Below are positions 8,641 through 16,328 of a DNA stretch of 64,000 nt, one piece after another; position 1 is the stretch's first letter, and each line of letters starts with the position of its first letter. Origin of the DNA: JABSQH01 sp965230015 (GTDB lineage: Bacteria; Actinomycetota; Acidimicrobiia; Acidimicrobiales; Ilumatobacteraceae); NCBI GenBank assembly GCA_965230015.1, contig CBDDKF010000001.1, forward strand, positions 1 through 64,000. Direction: 5' to 3'. Under the pieces are notes generated by a model. That model did not search any database and had not been told where the DNA came from. It saw nothing but the letters and a program-made list of their open reading frames with translations. The translations under genes were made by a program, and so were the position numbers.

Positions 8641-8744
8641 TGGTCGCGCCCAGGCTCGACATGCCCGCCGTCGGGCCCGACGTGATGGTCGCCGTCAGGT
8701 TCGCCGTGGTCGCTGCCACGCCCGACGTGGTACTCGACCGATGA
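8640..8744 (+). CDS. 34-codon ORF coupled between trkA and trkH
   Basis: The ATG overlaps the trkA stop (TGATG at 8638-8642) and its TGA overlaps the trkH ATG (ATGA at 8741-8744), so this frame exactly bridges the gap. The peptide is two copies of a 15-residue unit (MVAPRLDMPAVGPDV and MVAVRFAVVAATPDV, 9 of 15 identical), which looks like a 45-bp tandem duplication. It may encode a small accessory peptide or merely carry ribosomes from trkA to trkH. No family is recognised. Confidence 0.4.
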   Translation: MVAPRLDMPAVGPDVMVAVRFAVVAATPDVVLDR

Positions 8745-10285
8745 CGTCGGCGATGCGTTCGCAGGGTCGCGTGTCGTGGCTCGGGACACGTGGCGAACGC
8801 CTGCTGGCGCCGCGCCGCCGACCGACGCTGCTGTTCAACGTTGTTGGTCTCACGCTCGCCGTGGTCGGGGTGGGCATTTTCGTGTCCGGCGTCGTCGACG
8901 TGATCGACGGCGGTCCCGATGTGTGGCCGTTGCTCGCCTGCGGGTTGGTGATCTGGGGAGTCGGCTCGGTGCTCTGGCGGGCGACGATCGTGCCCAAGCA
9001 GATCCGCAATCTCGACGTGTTCATCACCGTGACGGTCGCCTGGGTGGCGATGGCTCTGGTCGGAGCCATCCCCTATCTCGTCACCGGTCACTTCGATCGA
9101 TTCGACGACGGGCTGTTCGAGTCGATCTCGGGGTTCACCACCACGGGCGCCACCGTCACCCCCGATATCGAAGCGACCGGCAAGGGCCTGTTGTTCTGGC
9201 GATCGACGTCGCAGTGGATGGGCGGCATGGGCGTGATCGTGTTGGTGGTCGCCGTGTTGCCGACGGTGGGCTCGGGTGGGATGAGCTTGTTGGCGGCCGA
9301 GGCGCCGGGTCCGACCGGCGAGCGCCTGACGCCGCGGGTGCGCGAGACAGCGCGCCGGTTGTGGGCGGTGTACGTCGGCTTCACGATCGTGCTCGCCGGC
9401 GCGTACGCGGCGGCCGGGATGGATCTGTACGACGCGGTGTCGCACAGCTTCACCACCGTGTCCACGGGCGGGTTCTCGCCGTATCAGGGCTCGATCGGCC
9501 ACTTCGACTCAGCGGCGATCGAATGGATCTGCATCGTGGCGATGTTTCTCGCCGGTGGCAGCTTCACGCTGTACTACCGGGCGCTGCGCCGCGATCCGAA
9601 GCCGCTGCTGCAGTCGACCGAGCTGCGCGTGTACCTCGCGATCGTGGCGATGATCACGTTGTGGGCGTTCGTCGCCTCGGGCAACGGCGGTGGACAGGCG
9701 GCTGGGTTCCGCGATTCGTTGTTCACCACCGTGGCGACGATCACCACCACTGGCTATGTCACCACTGAGTACGGACTCTGGAGTCAGACGGCCCAGCTGC
9801 TCCTGCTCATCGCGATGCCGATCGGCGCAATGGCCGGCTCGACGGCCGGCGGTGTGAAGGTCGTCCGGATGATGGCCGTGGCCAGCTTCGCCCACCGCGA
9901 GGCGCTGCGGCACCTGCACCCGAAACTCGTCCGACCAGTGCGTGTCGGCAACGGCATCCTCACCGACGACGTCGCTCGTCGGGTGGTCGGGTTCATGTTG
10001 TTGACGCTGGCCATCTTCGGTGGGGGAGCGGTGCTGATCTCGATGACCGGTCCGGACATGATCACCTCGTTCTCGTCGTCGGCGACCGCCTTCGGCAATG
10101 TCGGACCGGGCTTGGGCGAGCTCGACCACGCCAACGACTTCTTGTCGATCCCGCGCCTCGGCCGCGCGGTGGCGATGGGCCAGATGTTGCTCGGGCGCCT
10201 CGAGATCTACCCGGTGATCCTGGCGCTCTCGGTGGTCACCTTGCGCGTACCCGCACTCCTGCGGCGCGCTCGGAGCGGCGACTAG
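8741..10285 (+). CDS. trkH: Trk/Ktr potassium channel subunit TrkH
   Basis: An integral membrane K+ translocation subunit of 514 residues. The selectivity-filter-like P-loops of the four MPM repeats can be seen: SISGFTTTGAT, FTTVSTGGFSPY, TVATITTTGYVT and the FGNVGPG region near the end. Multiple hydrophobic helices start at about residue 30, after a basic N-terminus. The start at 8741 is chosen for overlap with the preceding coupled ORF; ATG 8753 is an alternative. It acts with TrkA encoded just upstream. Confidence 0.94.
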   Translation: MTSAMRSQGRVSWLGTRGERLLAPRRRPTLLFNVVGLTLAVVGVGIFVSGVVDVIDGGPDVWPLLACGLVIWGVGSVLWRATIVPKQIRNLDVFITVTVAWVAMALVGAIPYLVTGHFDRFDDGLFESISGFTTTGATVTPDIEATGKGLLFWRSTSQWMGGMGVIVLVVAVLPTVGSGGMSLLAAEAPGPTGERLTPRVRETARRLWAVYVGFTIVLAGAYAAAGMDLYDAVSHSFTTVSTGGFSPYQGSIGHFDSAAIEWICIVAMFLAGGSFTLYYRALRRDPKPLLQSTELRVYLAIVAMITLWAFVASGNGGGQAAGFRDSLFTTVATITTTGYVTTEYGLWSQTAQLLLLIAMPIGAMAGSTAGGVKVVRMMAVASFAHREALRHLHPKLVRPVRVGNGILTDDVARRVVGFMLLTLAIFGGGAVLISMTGPDMITSFSSSATAFGNVGPGLGELDHANDFLSIPRLGRAVAMGQMLLGRLEIYPVILALSVVTLRVPALLRRARSGD

Positions 10286-10417
10286 CGAGGTGGCGCGTGC
10301 GCATGCGTGCGGTCAGGCCGCAACGAGCGACCGCTAGGGAGCCGTTGCTGGCGGTGCGCCCGACCGAACCTGCGGTGCTGCGACTTGCAGTGAGGGCGGA
10401 CCAATCGATACGACCCA

Positions 10418-11656
10418 CTACCAGCGCGGCGCGAGGCGGGACGCGGCGGCGGCGAGGGCGTAGGCCCGTTCGGCGCCGCCGGTGCGGTCGCCGCGGAGTT
10501 CGTTGGCGCCGATGCGCAGCACGCCGGCCATCGCGTTGGGGCTGTGCATTGCGCCGCGCAACACCGCGCTGGCGATCGTCGGGCTGCCGAGTACGCGGGC
10601 GGTGAGCCGGCCGACGTGTTGGTAGCGGCCGAGCTCGGCGTCGAGCAGGGTGGGGTAACGCTGCAGGGTTGCCGCACTCCCTGAGGCCAGTGCGTCGTCG
10701 AGGACGTCGGACGCAAGGCGCGCGGTGAGCAGCGCAGCGTCGACGCCATCGCCGCTCATGGGATTGGCCGAGCCGGCGGCGTCGCCGACGACGAGGAACG
10801 TCGGGCCCATCTTGGGTCCCACCGATCCGCCCAACGGCACCCGAAAGCGCGTCGGCGACTTCAGCTCGTGCGACGGGTCGAACTGCCATCGCTCGGCCGC
10901 AGAGTGGGCGAAGTGGTCGAGCAACTTGAGGGCGTTCACCGAGCGCACATCGCGGTACGTCGAGAGCATCGCGGTGCCGACGTTGACCGTGCCGTCACCC
11001 ACGGGGACGACCCAACCGAAACCGCTCACCCGCCGGCCATCGGCGTCGCGCGGGCGGAGCACCGATTCGATCCACGGCACCGACGCAAGAGGGCTGGCGA
11101 AGTACGTCCGCGCGGCGATGCCGTATGGCCATTCGCGGTCGCGCGTGGTGCCGAGGGCGCGACCGAAGCGGCTGTTGGCGCCGTCGGCCACCACGACGAA
11201 GCGGGCGAGCACGTCGCGCGTCGTTCCCCCGTCGATCACGGTGCGTGCCCCGCGCACCAAACCCCGATCGACCACCGGTGCCACGGCTTCGTGGCCCATC
11301 AGCACTTCGGCGCCGGCCTGACGTGCGGTGTGCCGTAGGTGCTCGTCGAGTATCGGGCGACGAAGAGCCGCACCGGTGCTGGGAAACTGAGCGTGCTCGG
11401 GCCAGCGCACCTGCTGCTGGCGCTCGTCGTAGCGCAGTCGCACCCCGATGGTGCGTTGCCCGCCGAGGGCAACGGGGTCGACGTCGAGCCGGTCGAGCTC
11501 GCCGACGGCACGCGGTGTAAGGGCGTCGCCGCACGCCTTGTGACGCGGCGTCGGACGCTTCTCGATCAGCGTGACGGCATGTCCAGCCCGCGCCATACGG
11601 ATGGCGACGGCGGCACCGGCTGGGCCGCCCCCGACGACCAGCACGTCGGCGGTCAT
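10418..11656 (-). CDS. geranylgeranyl reductase family FAD-dependent oxidoreductase
   Basis: This 412-residue flavoprotein has an N-terminal FAD-binding GxGxxG motif (VLVVGGGPAGAAVAIRMAR), the family motif KACGDALTPRAV near residue 40, and the second FAD motif VGDAAGSANPMSGDGVDAAL near residue 285. The family saturates isoprenoid chains of chlorophyll, archaeal lipids or menaquinone (MenJ of mycobacteria). It lies 34 nt downstream of the cytochrome c gene on the same strand and next to the quinol-oxidising complex. Menaquinone tail reduction is therefore the best guess, by inference. I start at ATG 11656, where the FAD motif begins at residue 4; the longer frame to 11812 would overlap the cytochrome gene. 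Confidence 0.85.
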   Translation of the reverse strand: MTADVLVVGGGPAGAAVAIRMARAGHAVTLIEKRPTPRHKACGDALTPRAVGELDRLDVDPVALGGQRTIGVRLRYDERQQQVRWPEHAQFPSTGAALRRPILDEHLRHTARQAGAEVLMGHEAVAPVVDRGLVRGARTVIDGGTTRDVLARFVVVADGANSRFGRALGTTRDREWPYGIAARTYFASPLASVPWIESVLRPRDADGRRVSGFGWVVPVGDGTVNVGTAMLSTYRDVRSVNALKLLDHFAHSAAERWQFDPSHELKSPTRFRVPLGGSVGPKMGPTFLVVGDAAGSANPMSGDGVDAALLTARLASDVLDDALASGSAATLQRYPTLLDAELGRYQHVGRLTARVLGSPTIASAVLRGAMHSPNAMAGVLRIGANELRGDRTGGAERAYALAAAASRLAPRW

Positions 11657-11690
11657 CGCGGTGTGCTTTCGCCGTGGCGCCGGGTGGCGA

Positions 11691-12545
11691 TCAGGGCGAG
11701 CCGGGGATGGGGACCGGTCCGACCGGGGTGATGTCGAAGTCGGCCATCTCGCCGAGGCTCTCCTCGGTGTAGTCGTAGGTACCGGCCTGCACCGCCTCGA
11801 ACACCGGTGCATCTTCGCTGCACCAGGTGTCGAACTCGTCGGCGAACTCTTCCGAGGTCGGGTCGGCGCCGCCGAGCGTGTAGCGCTCGTGGCAGACCAC
11901 GCCGATGATCTCGTACGGCGTCAGCTGGCCGCCGAACGCCGGCATCACTCCGAGGGCACCCGTCACGTGCGGTCCGCCGGGCCGGTCGGGGTTGCCAGGG
12001 ATCTCGACCCCTTCGGCGTTGTACCCCTCGGTGCCGTAGTACACGTAGCGGATCATGTCTTCGATGTTGGGGTACGAAAGGATGACCTCGCCGCCGGAGA
12101 ACGCGTACCCGACGCCACCGCCGCCGTCGCCACCGTGGCAGCTGGCGCAGTTGCTGTAGATCTCTTCGCCGATGCCCAGTGGACCTTCGACCACCTCGGG
12201 CGGCTCGGTGACCGAGCGGACGTAGATGAACGCCCAGAGCGGCATCAGCGACAGCGTGGCCATCGCCCAGAACGGGATCTTCTTGCGCCGCTTGGCCGCC
12301 ACCACGTAGGGCGGATCGGGCTCGGGCGGCGGAGGTGCGGCCGGTTCGGGCGCCACCGTGCGCGGTGGCGGTCCGGCCGGAGGCGCCGCTGCAGGCTGGG
12401 TGGCTGGCGTGGATGCGGTGGGTGCAGGAGTCGCCGCGGACTCGCTGGCGGCGGGGGCGCTGTCGTCGCCGCCGTCGTCGCCCTTGCCGATCGCCGCACG
12501 ACGTTCGCGAGAGCGCTTCAGCAAGTGTTCGGGGATCTCGGTCAC
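11691..12545 (-). CDS. membrane-anchored monohaem cytochrome c with IPEHLL N-terminal tag
   Basis: The 284-residue product starts with MTEIPEHLLKRSRERR, a tag also found on the cytochrome b C-terminal subunit at 14613. A Pro/Ala-rich linker (residues 20-80) and one transmembrane segment (IPFWAMATLSLMPLWAFIYV) follow. The periplasmic cytochrome c domain has the haem motif CASCH and a likely Met ligand in GVMPAFGG. It probably carries electrons from the bc complex encoded divergently at 12776. The GTG start at 12545 is supported by TATCAT (12553-12558) 7 nt upstream and the lack of a ribosome binding site. The terminal oxidase it serves is not in the window. Confidence 0.85.
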   Translation of the reverse strand: MTEIPEHLLKRSRERRAAIGKGDDGGDDSAPAASESAATPAPTASTPATQPAAAPPAGPPPRTVAPEPAAPPPPEPDPPYVVAAKRRKKIPFWAMATLSLMPLWAFIYVRSVTEPPEVVEGPLGIGEEIYSNCASCHGGDGGGGVGYAFSGGEVILSYPNIEDMIRYVYYGTEGYNAEGVEIPGNPDRPGGPHVTGALGVMPAFGGQLTPYEIIGVVCHERYTLGGADPTSEEFADEFDTWCSEDAPVFEAVQAGTYDYTEESLGEMADFDITPVGPVPIPGSP

Positions 12546-12552
12546 TGCGCCG

Positions 12553-12558
12553 ATGATA
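12553..12558 (-). promoter_or_regulatory. -10 box of the cytochrome c gene
   Basis: TATCAT on the minus strand, exactly 7 nt before the GTG at 12545. With 12763-12768 on the other strand it defines a divergent promoter region of about 230 bp between the cytochrome c gene and the respiratory run. Confidence 0.5.
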
Positions 12559-12762
12559 GAGGTCGGTCACCTCCCGAGGAGAAATCCCTCTCCGAACTGT
12601 GGCCGATCCGTGACTGAACCGCGACCGACCGGTGCCGGATCGTCGGCGGTCGACTGCTGGGGCGACCAACGAGCGGCGAAACGGATCCGGCGTGAACTTA
12701 CGCACAACCTGGCGGACCCGCGAGACTCTCGTGCCAGACTTCGTCCACGGGAGGCCGCCAAG

Positions 12763-12768
12763 TACCAT
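12763..12768 (+). promoter_or_regulatory. -10 box of the bc-complex/complex I run
   Basis: TACCAT, 7 nt, then ATG at 12776. It overlaps the alternative ATG at 12767, which a leaderless transcript starting at 12776 would exclude. GGGAGG further upstream could instead serve the 12767 start. Confidence 0.45.
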
Positions 12769-12775
12769 GACCGCA

Positions 12776-13252
12776 ATGTTCGCCATCGACGTCCTCGAAT
12801 GGCCGGGGATGAACCAGGCCTTCATCGCGTCGTTCGTCGCCACGGTGGTCTTGTCGTTGTTGGTGATCCCCTACGGCAAGCGTCGGCCGCTCGATGCTCC
12901 GTTCTCGTGGGGCGAGGCGATGCTCGGTTCGACCTATATCTTCGGCGTGCTGTTCCTGGCCTTCGGCATGGTGCCGCACCAGTGGATCGACCACGCCGAC
13001 AAGAACCTCGAGTGGTCACGCGACAAGTTGCTGTTCGGCCCCGGCGGCATCCTGAAGCCGCAGTCGGCTGGTGGCTGGAACCCCATCACGCTGCAGTACG
13101 AGGCGGTGCGCGACATCATCGTGGTGCTGATCCACCTGGTGTTCATCGGGCTGTTCGTGTACCTCGCCATCTGGTGGCAGAAGCGCGGCGACGTGAAGCC
13201 GAAAGAACTGCCCACCTCGACCTACGGCCGCCCCCTGGTGAAGAAGGCGTAG
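12776..13252 (+). CDS. three-span membrane protein, first gene of the respiratory run
   Basis: About 158 residues, beginning MFAIDVLEWPGMNQAF. Three hydrophobic segments are visible: FIASFVATVVLSLLVIPY, YIFGVLFLAFGMV and IIVVLIHLVFIGLFVYLAIWW. Between the second and third is a soluble loop (about residues 65-105), and the tail is basic. I do not recognise a named family. It sits 4 nt before the ferredoxin gene and heads the run encoding the quinol:cytochrome c complex, so a role as an accessory subunit or membrane anchor for that ferredoxin is plausible but unproven. Confidence 0.65.
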   Translation: MFAIDVLEWPGMNQAFIASFVATVVLSLLVIPYGKRRPLDAPFSWGEAMLGSTYIFGVLFLAFGMVPHQWIDHADKNLEWSRDKLLFGPGGILKPQSAGGWNPITLQYEAVRDIIVVLIHLVFIGLFVYLAIWWQKRGDVKPKELPTSTYGRPLVKKA

Positions 13253-13256
13253 CTCC

Positions 13257-13670
13257 ATGGCCAAGACTGACGCGAACCCGCCGATGATGCCGTACACCGA
13301 CGATTACACGTTGGTGGAGGTCGACGCGGACTATCTCACTCGGGCGGTCAAGCCCAAGCAGTTCATTCACATCGACCAGACCGAATGCATCGCCTGCGAG
13401 GGCTGCGTCGACATCTGCCCGTGGAAGTGCATCCACATGGTGTCGGTCGATGCGGTCGACGAGGCGGTGGGCACCGAGCAGCCGGGCACCGACCCGTCCG
13501 ATGCGTTCATGTTCACGATCGACGACGACATCTGCACCCGGTGTGCGTTGTGCGTCGACCGCTGTCCGACCGGGGTGATCATCCTCGGCAAGGCCGGCAC
13601 CGCCACCTCGGCGGGCAACTCCCACGTGCGAACCAACAACCATGGCTACGGCTACGGCATGAGGCTCTGA
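13257..13670 (+). CDS. 2x[4Fe-4S] ferredoxin-type protein within the bc gene run
   Basis: This 137-residue soluble protein has two complete CxxCxxCxxxCP motifs: CIACEGCVDICP near residue 43 and CTRCALCVDRCP near residue 94. They are separated by about 40 residues, and an extra cysteine (CPWKC) follows the first. The flanking context resembles NuoI/PsaC-like ferredoxins, but the chain has its own N- and C-terminal extensions. Its position between a membrane protein and the cytochrome b gene, with 4-nt spacing upstream, suggests a peripheral electron-transfer subunit of the quinol:cytochrome c complex. A free ferredoxin is the alternative. Confidence 0.85.
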   Translation: MAKTDANPPMMPYTDDYTLVEVDADYLTRAVKPKQFIHIDQTECIACEGCVDICPWKCIHMVSVDAVDEAVGTEQPGTDPSDAFMFTIDDDICTRCALCVDRCPTGVIILGKAGTATSAGNSHVRTNNHGYGYGMRL

Positions 13671-13677
13671 GGAAACA

Positions 13678-13761
13678 ATGCGAGATCAATCGACGATGCG
13701 AGTGAGCGGAGCGCCAGCGAGCGAACGCCCAGTCGCGGCCTGCGTGGCCGGGGAACGCTGA
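13678..13761 (+). CDS. possible 27-codon leader ORF before cytochrome b
   Basis: The frame starts at ATG 13678, with GAGGAAACA immediately upstream as a good ribosome binding site. It ends 3 nt before the cytochrome b ATG. The peptide (MRDQSTMRVSGAPASERPVA...) has no recognisable family. It fills an otherwise unusual 94-bp gap in a tightly packed run, so translational coupling is possible; chance is equally plausible. Confidence 0.25.
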   Translation: MRDQSTMRVSGAPASERPVAACVAGER

Positions 13762-13764
13762 CAG

Positions 13765-14550
13765 ATGGCAAAGATCATTGACGACAATCCCCGGCCGACG
13801 GTGAAGGACCGGGTCAACTCCACGGTCGATTCCGTGCAGGGCAGCCAGGCGTGGAACTCGATTTTCCGGCCGGGCTCGATCTTCCGCAAGGGCTATACCG
13901 ACAGCCCGCGTAACCGCAGCTACGTGATCATGAACTCGGTGCTATACCACCTGCACCCGGTGAAGGTGAAGCGCCATGCGGTGAAGGTCAGCTACACCCT
14001 GTGCCTCGGCGGCCTGAGCTTCTTCTTGTTCATCCTGCTCACGGTCACCGGCATCTTCTTGATGTTCTTCTACCGGCCCGAGACCACGGCGGCCTGGAAC
14101 GACATCCAGAACCTGCAGACGTCGGTCACCTTCGGTCTGCTGGTGCGCAACATGCACAGATGGGGCGCTCACCTGATGGTGCTGGCGGTGTTCTTGCACA
14201 TGGCCCGCGTCTTCTACCACGGGGCCTACAAGCCACCGCGCGAGTTCAACTGGGTGATCGGGGTGATCCTGCTCACCCTCACACTCCTGTTGTCGTTCAC
14301 GGGCTACCTGTTGCCCTGGGACCAATTGGCGCTGTGGGCCGTCGCCGTGGGCACCAACATGATGGGCTTCACGCCCGTGTTCGGACAGGAGGTCAGATTC
14401 GTCCTATTGGGCGGTGCTGAAATCGGATCCGAAACGCTGTTGCGATGGTACGTGTTGCACGTGTTGTTCCTCCCGTTCGTCATCGTCATCTTCATGGCGA
14501 TCCACTTCTGGAGAGTCCGCAAGGACGGCGGCATCTCCGGTCCGCTGTAA
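13765..14550 (+). CDS. qcrB: cytochrome b, N-terminal (b6-like) subunit of the quinol:cytochrome c complex
   Basis: The 261-residue protein has four membrane helices and binds two b haems. The first histidine pair (NMHRWGAHL...FLHMAR) has 13 residues between ligands; the second (WYVLHVLFL...MAIHFW) has 14, the spacing of cytochrome b6 and Bacillus-type complexes. The cytochrome b is split, and the C-terminal half is the next gene. The N-terminal 60 residues are a soluble extension before the first helix (VSYTLCLGGLSFFLFILL). The quinol is probably menaquinol, since the lineage is actinobacterial. Confidence 0.92.
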   Translation: MAKIIDDNPRPTVKDRVNSTVDSVQGSQAWNSIFRPGSIFRKGYTDSPRNRSYVIMNSVLYHLHPVKVKRHAVKVSYTLCLGGLSFFLFILLTVTGIFLMFFYRPETTAAWNDIQNLQTSVTFGLLVRNMHRWGAHLMVLAVFLHMARVFYHGAYKPPREFNWVIGVILLTLTLLLSFTGYLLPWDQLALWAVAVGTNMMGFTPVFGQEVRFVLLGGAEIGSETLLRWYVLHVLFLPFVIVIFMAIHFWRVRKDGGISGPL

Positions 14551-14612
14551 TCCGCGAAGATGTCGAGAGTCGTAGAACCCATGCCGCACCAGGATCGTAA
14601 GGACCACATCCG

Positions 14613-15434
14613 ATGACCGAGATCCCCGAGCACTTGCTGAAGCGGGCGCAGGCCGCCCGTGAGAAGTCCGCGGCGTCGTCCGGGTCGGGCGATGGCGGCA
14701 GCGCCGCCGACGCCGGTGGTTCCGCAGGTGGCGAGGCGGCCGCCAGCGCCGCCGACTCGCGCATTCCCGAACACCTCCTGCAGCGCAGCAAGGCCGCCAA
14801 GGCGGCCAAGGCCGGCGGTGCCGAAGGCGGCGACGATGCGGCATCGGGAGGTGCCGTGGCGGTTGCCGAGAAGGTCGGCGCCGTCGTGGCTGCCGGACCA
14901 GCCGCCGGCGGTGCGGTGCCGGTGGGCGCGGGTCCGGGTGGGCATACCCAGCGGTTGCTCACGGTGGTCAAGTCGGGTTCGATCCAAGACGTCAAGGCCA
15001 CGCCGGTCGACAAGGTGCACACGTGGCCGCACCTGCTGGTCGGTGAATTCGTCGCTGCGCTGGCGTGTACGGCGTTCACGTTCCTGTTCTCGATCTGGGT
15101 GAATGCGCCGCTGCTGCAGCTGGCCAACACCAACCAGACGCCCAACCCGTCGAAGGCGCCGTGGTACTTCCTCGGCCTTCAGGAACTGCTGACCATGTTC
15201 CACCCGATGGTCGCCGGAGTGACCCTGCCAGGCGTGGGCTTGATCGCCCTCGTGCTGGCGCCGTTCCTCGACCGCAACCCGTCAAACAAGCCGGAAGACC
15301 GAAAATTTGCGACAAGCTTGATGACCGTGCACCTCATGTTCTGGGCGGTGCTGGTCATGATTGGATCATTCTTCCGAGGACCGGGCTTCCTGTTCATCAT
15401 GCCGTGGACCGACGGCCTGTTCTTCGAACTCTGA
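14613..15434 (+). CDS. cytochrome b C-terminal (subunit IV-like) subunit with double IPEHLL tag
   Basis: The 273-residue chain starts with MTEIPEHLLKRAQAAREK. A second copy, RIPEHLLQRSKAAKAAK, follows near residue 50, then a Gly/Ala-rich linker of about 60 residues. The membrane part begins at about residue 145 and has three helices, with APWYFLGLQELL in the position of the PEWY quinol-site motif. It completes the split cytochrome b. The first 11 residues are identical to those of the divergent cytochrome c at 12545 and the DNA is nearly identical there too. Such a long N-terminal extension is unusual for subunit IV proteins. Confidence 0.88.
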   Translation: MTEIPEHLLKRAQAAREKSAASSGSGDGGSAADAGGSAGGEAAASAADSRIPEHLLQRSKAAKAAKAGGAEGGDDAASGGAVAVAEKVGAVVAAGPAAGGAVPVGAGPGGHTQRLLTVVKSGSIQDVKATPVDKVHTWPHLLVGEFVAALACTAFTFLFSIWVNAPLLQLANTNQTPNPSKAPWYFLGLQELLTMFHPMVAGVTLPGVGLIALVLAPFLDRNPSNKPEDRKFATSLMTVHLMFWAVLVMIGSFFRGPGFLFIMPWTDGLFFEL

Positions 15435-15458
15435 GCGACTGCGAAAGGAGACCCCAAC

Positions 15459-16328
15459 ATGAGCACCGCAGCCGTTATTGTCATCGCCATCGCCGCCGTC
15501 GTCGTACTCGGCGGCCTGGCCTTTTTCACCCTCGCCCGACGCAGCGACGTGCGTGGGGCCGGCGCGTTGTCGGCCGAAACCCTCGAGCGTGACCGCGCCC
15601 AGCGGGCGACCACCGCGGCTCAAGTCGAAGACGAAGCCAAGGTCGTCGAGGCCGCAGGCGTCGCCGCCCGCTCGGGCCCGAGCACCGACATCGTCAAGGC
15701 CGACGAGGCCGAGGTCGTCGCCTGGACGCCGCCGGATCCTGAAGTGGTCGGCGTGTCGCGCCGGCAGTTCTTCAACCGGGCGACCGTCACGCTGATGAGC
15801 GCGGGTATCGGCGCGTTCGCCGCTGCAGCGTTCGTTGCGTTCCTGTGGCCGAGCGGTACCGGTGGCTTCGGTGGCGCGGTCAGCGCGGGTCGACTCGGCG
15901 ACATCCAAGACGGCATCGAGTCGGGCAACGGGTTCTTCTACGTCCCGGCCGCCCGCTCGTGGATCACGGCGTATCCGTCGGAATCGCTGCCGCTGGCCGA
16001 GGCCGTCTACCCCGAGAACGTGCTGGTGGCGATGCGTGCCGGCATTGCGGTGATCAGCCAGAAGTGCCCGCACCTCGGCTGCCGCGTGCCCGAATGCACC
16101 ACCAGCCAGTGGTTCGAGTGCCAGTGCCACGGCTCGCAGTACAACCGTGTCGGCGAGAAGAAGGGCGGTCCTGCGCCGCGCGGTATGGACCGGTTCCCGG
16201 CCACCATCACCGCCAGCCAGGAAGTGATCATCGACACCGGCACCTTCGTGCCCGGTCCGCCGATCGGTACCAACACCACCGGCCAGGAGGCCGAGGGTCC
16301 GAACTGCACCAGTGAGGGCACCCACTGA
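15459..16328 (+). CDS. qcrA: Rieske [2Fe-2S] iron-sulfur subunit
   Basis: The 289-residue protein has an N-terminal helix, a charged linker, and a twin-arginine-like segment (SRRQFFNRATVTLMSAG, about residue 102) leading into a second membrane helix. The Rieske domain follows, with cluster motifs CPHLGC and CQCHGS and the downstream GPAPRGMDRFP loop. It transfers electrons from quinol to cytochrome c in the bc complex. A good ribosome binding site (AAAGGAG) precedes ATG 15459. The TGA overlaps the start of the next cytochrome gene (TGATG). Confidence 0.93.
   Translation: MSTAAVIVIAIAAVVVLGGLAFFTLARRSDVRGAGALSAETLERDRAQRATTAAQVEDEAKVVEAAGVAARSGPSTDIVKADEAEVVAWTPPDPEVVGVSRRQFFNRATVTLMSAGIGAFAAAAFVAFLWPSGTGGFGGAVSAGRLGDIQDGIESGNGFFYVPAARSWITAYPSESLPLAEAVYPENVLVAMRAGIAVISQKCPHLGCRVPECTTSQWFECQCHGSQYNRVGEKKGGPAPRGMDRFPATITASQEVIIDTGTFVPGPPIGTNTTGQEAEGPNCTSEGTH

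Noticed and set aside
10286..10417. A gene or terminator between trkH and the reductase gene
   Set aside because: No frame or stable hairpin could be supported in these 132 bp.
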